Source: Ehretia macrophylla
Taxonomy: Eukaryota > Streptophyta > Magnoliopsida > Boraginales > Ehretiaceae
DNA: 64,000 nt
Assembly (NCBI GenBank): GCA_037974665.1
Contig: CM075768.1
Span: 60,840,316-60,904,315 of the forward strand
Direction of reading: 5' to 3'
In this document: positions 61,389 through 64,000 of the stretch, one piece after another
Layout: every line of letters starts with the position of its first letter
Position numbering within the stretch: position 1 is the first letter of the stretch
Made by a program: the position numbers and the translations under genes
Notes under the pieces: model-generated
Database searches by the model: none
What the model saw: only the letters and a program-made list of their open reading frames with translations
Told to the model about the DNA's origin: nothing

Positions 61389-64000
61389 TGTCACGCCCTA
61401 ACCCGACCTATTGAGGTTAGACTAGGGTGTGATCTAAACATTCAAGTCATTCACGTACTTAATCGTTCATGAAGGTTTAATAATTAACGTTTAGCCTAAA
61501 CTCCACAAATTCTCTGCAAAACCGGCAGCATAACGGCTGTAATTAGGCTATTTAGTTTGACCTAATTCTCTAGACGCCTCAAAATTTCCAATCTCAATTT
61601 CATTTCCAACTAAGATTACTATTTATCACCCATCGAAATGCCTACTAGTTATCTCGAAGCCTCGTTTGACTAATAACCTAGCATGATACTATGTCTCGTT
61701 TGTTTGTTAATCCTTGTTACAAAAGTACCTGTTGATCTTAGCTTAACAATGAGTACCTGCTTAAGATTGGATAGATTCATTTTACTTAATCCTTTACCTG
61801 ATACTTCGTAAGCCTGTGATAGATACTAACCAATAGCGATAGCAAAAATGACCATAAGAGTGTCTAACTAGTTATGATCAGTACAAGCCAAAATTAGACC
61901 CCAAATTACAACGGGGGTCATTTACAATACAACAACAAGCAACATAAGAAATAGTCTTCAAGCAACATATCGTTCACAAAATGGCCATAGTCAATTAAGG
62001 CACGTAGGGCAAGCAATCATTCCAAGGAGTCATCAATAGGCATGTTGTCCTCGGGTACCTATTCCAGGTCTTCTTCACCTAAGTTGATAAAAGAGGGTGA
62101 GTCCTTATGAACTCAGTGAGGGGGAACGAGAAATAAGTTTTGAAACTCCTTTGCCAGTTCAACTTATGAAAAACCTTTTTGCAAGCATAACATATATCAC
62201 AAATAAGTACGTAATGTAATGTAAAAGTAAAAGAACACAATTACCCGTCTTTCCTCCCCGAGGTTCTCTAAGAACCAAGCGAGAGGACTTATACACATAG
62301 TGAAAAGGATATGGTGAGCTTTTGCTCTCAATTTACTTCCAGTATTAGTTGTTGCGGCCGAATTCAAATCATCCACTTATCACGCCAAATAGGTGTACTC
62401 CGGATGTACCCCGAAATCCTATGACCCAACTCTCCGAGAAAGTCTAGTCCCCAAGCGAGCGAGGGCATTGCACAATGGCAGTCACGGTCGCCCCGGCACC
62501 CCCGGTGCCGCCTGGTGTGCGTGAACGCTACCACGCCAGAATGAAAGGTTGCAACCTTGTATGCAATGCACATTTATGACATTTAATATATCACATTAGG
62601 AGGACAACAAAGTAGGTTGCCTCCGAGCAGTCATAAGATTGCACATTGACAAGTAAACACGCGAGGCACGATATGACAGGTAATTTCACTCGTAAAGCAC
62701 ATGGAGTTATATGAATATTAAACAGGCAGCCATGTAACGCATTTAAATTAAGTCATATAACTCATTTCGAAGTTCACGTAATCAAATAATAAAGTCATAC
62801 AACATGCAATGACGTTTACGTGGGACCGGGTGCAAGAAGGGTCTACTTGTCAATATGTAATCATCGGAATCACATTTAGGCTATAAGGGCAACTACGGGC
62901 AGCCTACTAATCACATAATTAAACACGATATCCATAGGACCAACACTTAGCGAGTTTTCCTAGTCATTAGGGTTTCAATTCATGCTCACCCGTGCGATTA
63001 AGCCCCAAGTTGTCACGTAATTAAACTCAAGCCATGCATCGATTAATTAAGACACCCTCAAGCATTCAAAACAGTCCACACAACATCCAAGTGCCACAAT
63101 CCCAAGCATTTAATATAACAAGAGAAGTTACAATAATTTTCAAAGCATTTCACTAGATGAAAATCTCACTGCAATGGTCTGTTTTCTCACAATCATTGAG
63201 ACAAGCAAACAATATCCAATTCCAGTGAACAAAATTTCAAATTAACGCTTAAGGAGTGAACTAAATCCAGAAACAAACCTCGCATCATTTGGAGTTCGGA
63301 TTCAAGAGTTATAGCCAAAACCGTGAGACTACGCAAAACTGTCCAGATTTGTACACTTTTCAATAATTGTCATTTTTTAGTACGTAAGGGTCAGATTTAG
63401 CCTTAGTCTATTTCTGACAAAAATGTCCAGAACTGAAGAATCTAGCAGAATACCAAATTTCATGCATTTTTGATATCATTTACTAAGTCAAAACTGGTTT
63501 GTTCTACAAGGACAGTGAATCTGCCAAAACCTGCTTCATTTTCCCAGATTTTCCAGATTTGGACACCTTTCGATGTTTTGCCATTTTGGAGACCTTAGAG
63601 TCAAAATTGGCTTTGTCCTATTTCTATGAAAAATTCTCAGAACTGGCAAAAATAGTTACCTACCAATTTTCACACATTTTCAACATCACATACCTGGTCA
63701 AAATCATTTCGGTCCAACTAGTTAGAAGACTGTCCATTTATACGATTTCACCTATCTTCACATTCTAGCCAAATATCTTGCCATGCATGTTTACAAAAGC
63801 TCATGTACACACATATATCACAAGTACAGAGGTAAAAATAGACATTTAAAGGCATGCATGTGGTTTTTGAAAGCTTTTCAAGAGAGTTTTAGCCCTCACC
63901 TTAGCTAGACAACAATGAAGATGCACAAAACTCTTGGAGATGCACAAAATCGACTTTTCTCCTTGCTTAGCCGAGAGACAACTTGAGATTCTCTAATTCC
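61389..64000 (-). mobile_element. 5' LTR of element 2, partial
   Basis: Opens TGTCACGCCCTAACCCGACC and matches 53013-55620 of the sister LTR over the visible 2612 bp. The remaining part, about 970 bp with the GA-rich tract and the minisatellite, lies beyond the window. The minus-strand open frame at 62364-62573 resembles that at 27273-27482 in element 1; no function is claimed. Confidence 0.93.

Larger units (their letters stand above)
53013..64000 (-). mobile_element. Element 2: Tekay-like chromovirus, decayed, cut by the window edge
   Basis: A second element with the same architecture and orientation as element 1: 3' LTR 53013-56594, polypurine tract, gag-pol remnants 56610-61125, leader, damaged PBS, and the 5' LTR from 61389 to beyond 64000 (about 2.6 of an expected 3.6 kb is visible). 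Its two LTRs share subfamily bases that element 1 lacks, for example GACCTAT.GAGGTTAGAC near the start. They differ from one another at about 7% of the first 205 bp by eye. Confidence 0.95.

Noticed and set aside
15298..64000. Elements 1 and 2 as a single segmental duplication
   Set aside because: LTR subfamily bases pair within elements, and only element 1 carries the nested solo LTR. Gene conversion cannot be fully excluded and is noted in the findings.

Overview
This window looks like plant heterochromatin, probably pericentromeric or another satellite-rich block of a flowering plant nuclear genome. It holds two things only: long arrays of a satellite with a 341 bp monomer (about 32.5 kb in four blocks, roughly 95 monomers), and Ty3/gypsy chromovirus LTR retrotransposons (Tekay/Del-like by their RT, integrase and terminal chromodomain motifs) on the minus strand. 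I see no intact protein-coding gene, no host gene and no tRNA or rRNA gene. The species cannot be named from the sequence.

Layout. 1-3039: tail of a minus-strand element (PBS at 23-35, 5' LTR 49-3039) whose body lies off the left edge. 3040-15297: satellite block A, organised in a 6-monomer higher-order repeat (about 2046 bp). 15298-29891: element 1, complete, with TSD TAACT, LTRs 15298-21456 and 26299-29891, and a decayed gag-pol at 21497-26028; its 3' LTR carries a nested 2554 bp solo LTR of another family (18268-20821, TSD CTTTG). 29892-34130: satellite block B. 34131-34918: truncated LTR. 34919-40463: satellite block C. 40464-42556: truncated LTR. 42557-53012: satellite block D, with a tiny LTR scar at 47547-47560. 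53013-64000: element 2, nearly complete (3' LTR 53013-56594, decayed gag-pol 56610-61125, 5' LTR from 61389 and running off the right edge).

The most striking observation is that five of the six chromovirus LTR ends abut the satellite at exactly the same nucleotide of the 341 bp monomer (immediately before TAACTCC) and in the same orientation. Both elements whose two ends are visible have the same TSD, TAACT. Element 1 and element 2 have LTRs that pair within each element rather than between elements, which argues for separate insertions at one target nucleotide rather than one duplicated insertion. The sixth end (42556) sits at another monomer phase.

Both gag-pol copies are broken by many in-frame stops and by frameshifts, so neither is autonomous now, although the RT, RNase H and integrase catalytic residues can still be read. 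Many short open frames occur on both strands of the satellite; they are by-products of the repeat and are not annotated as genes.
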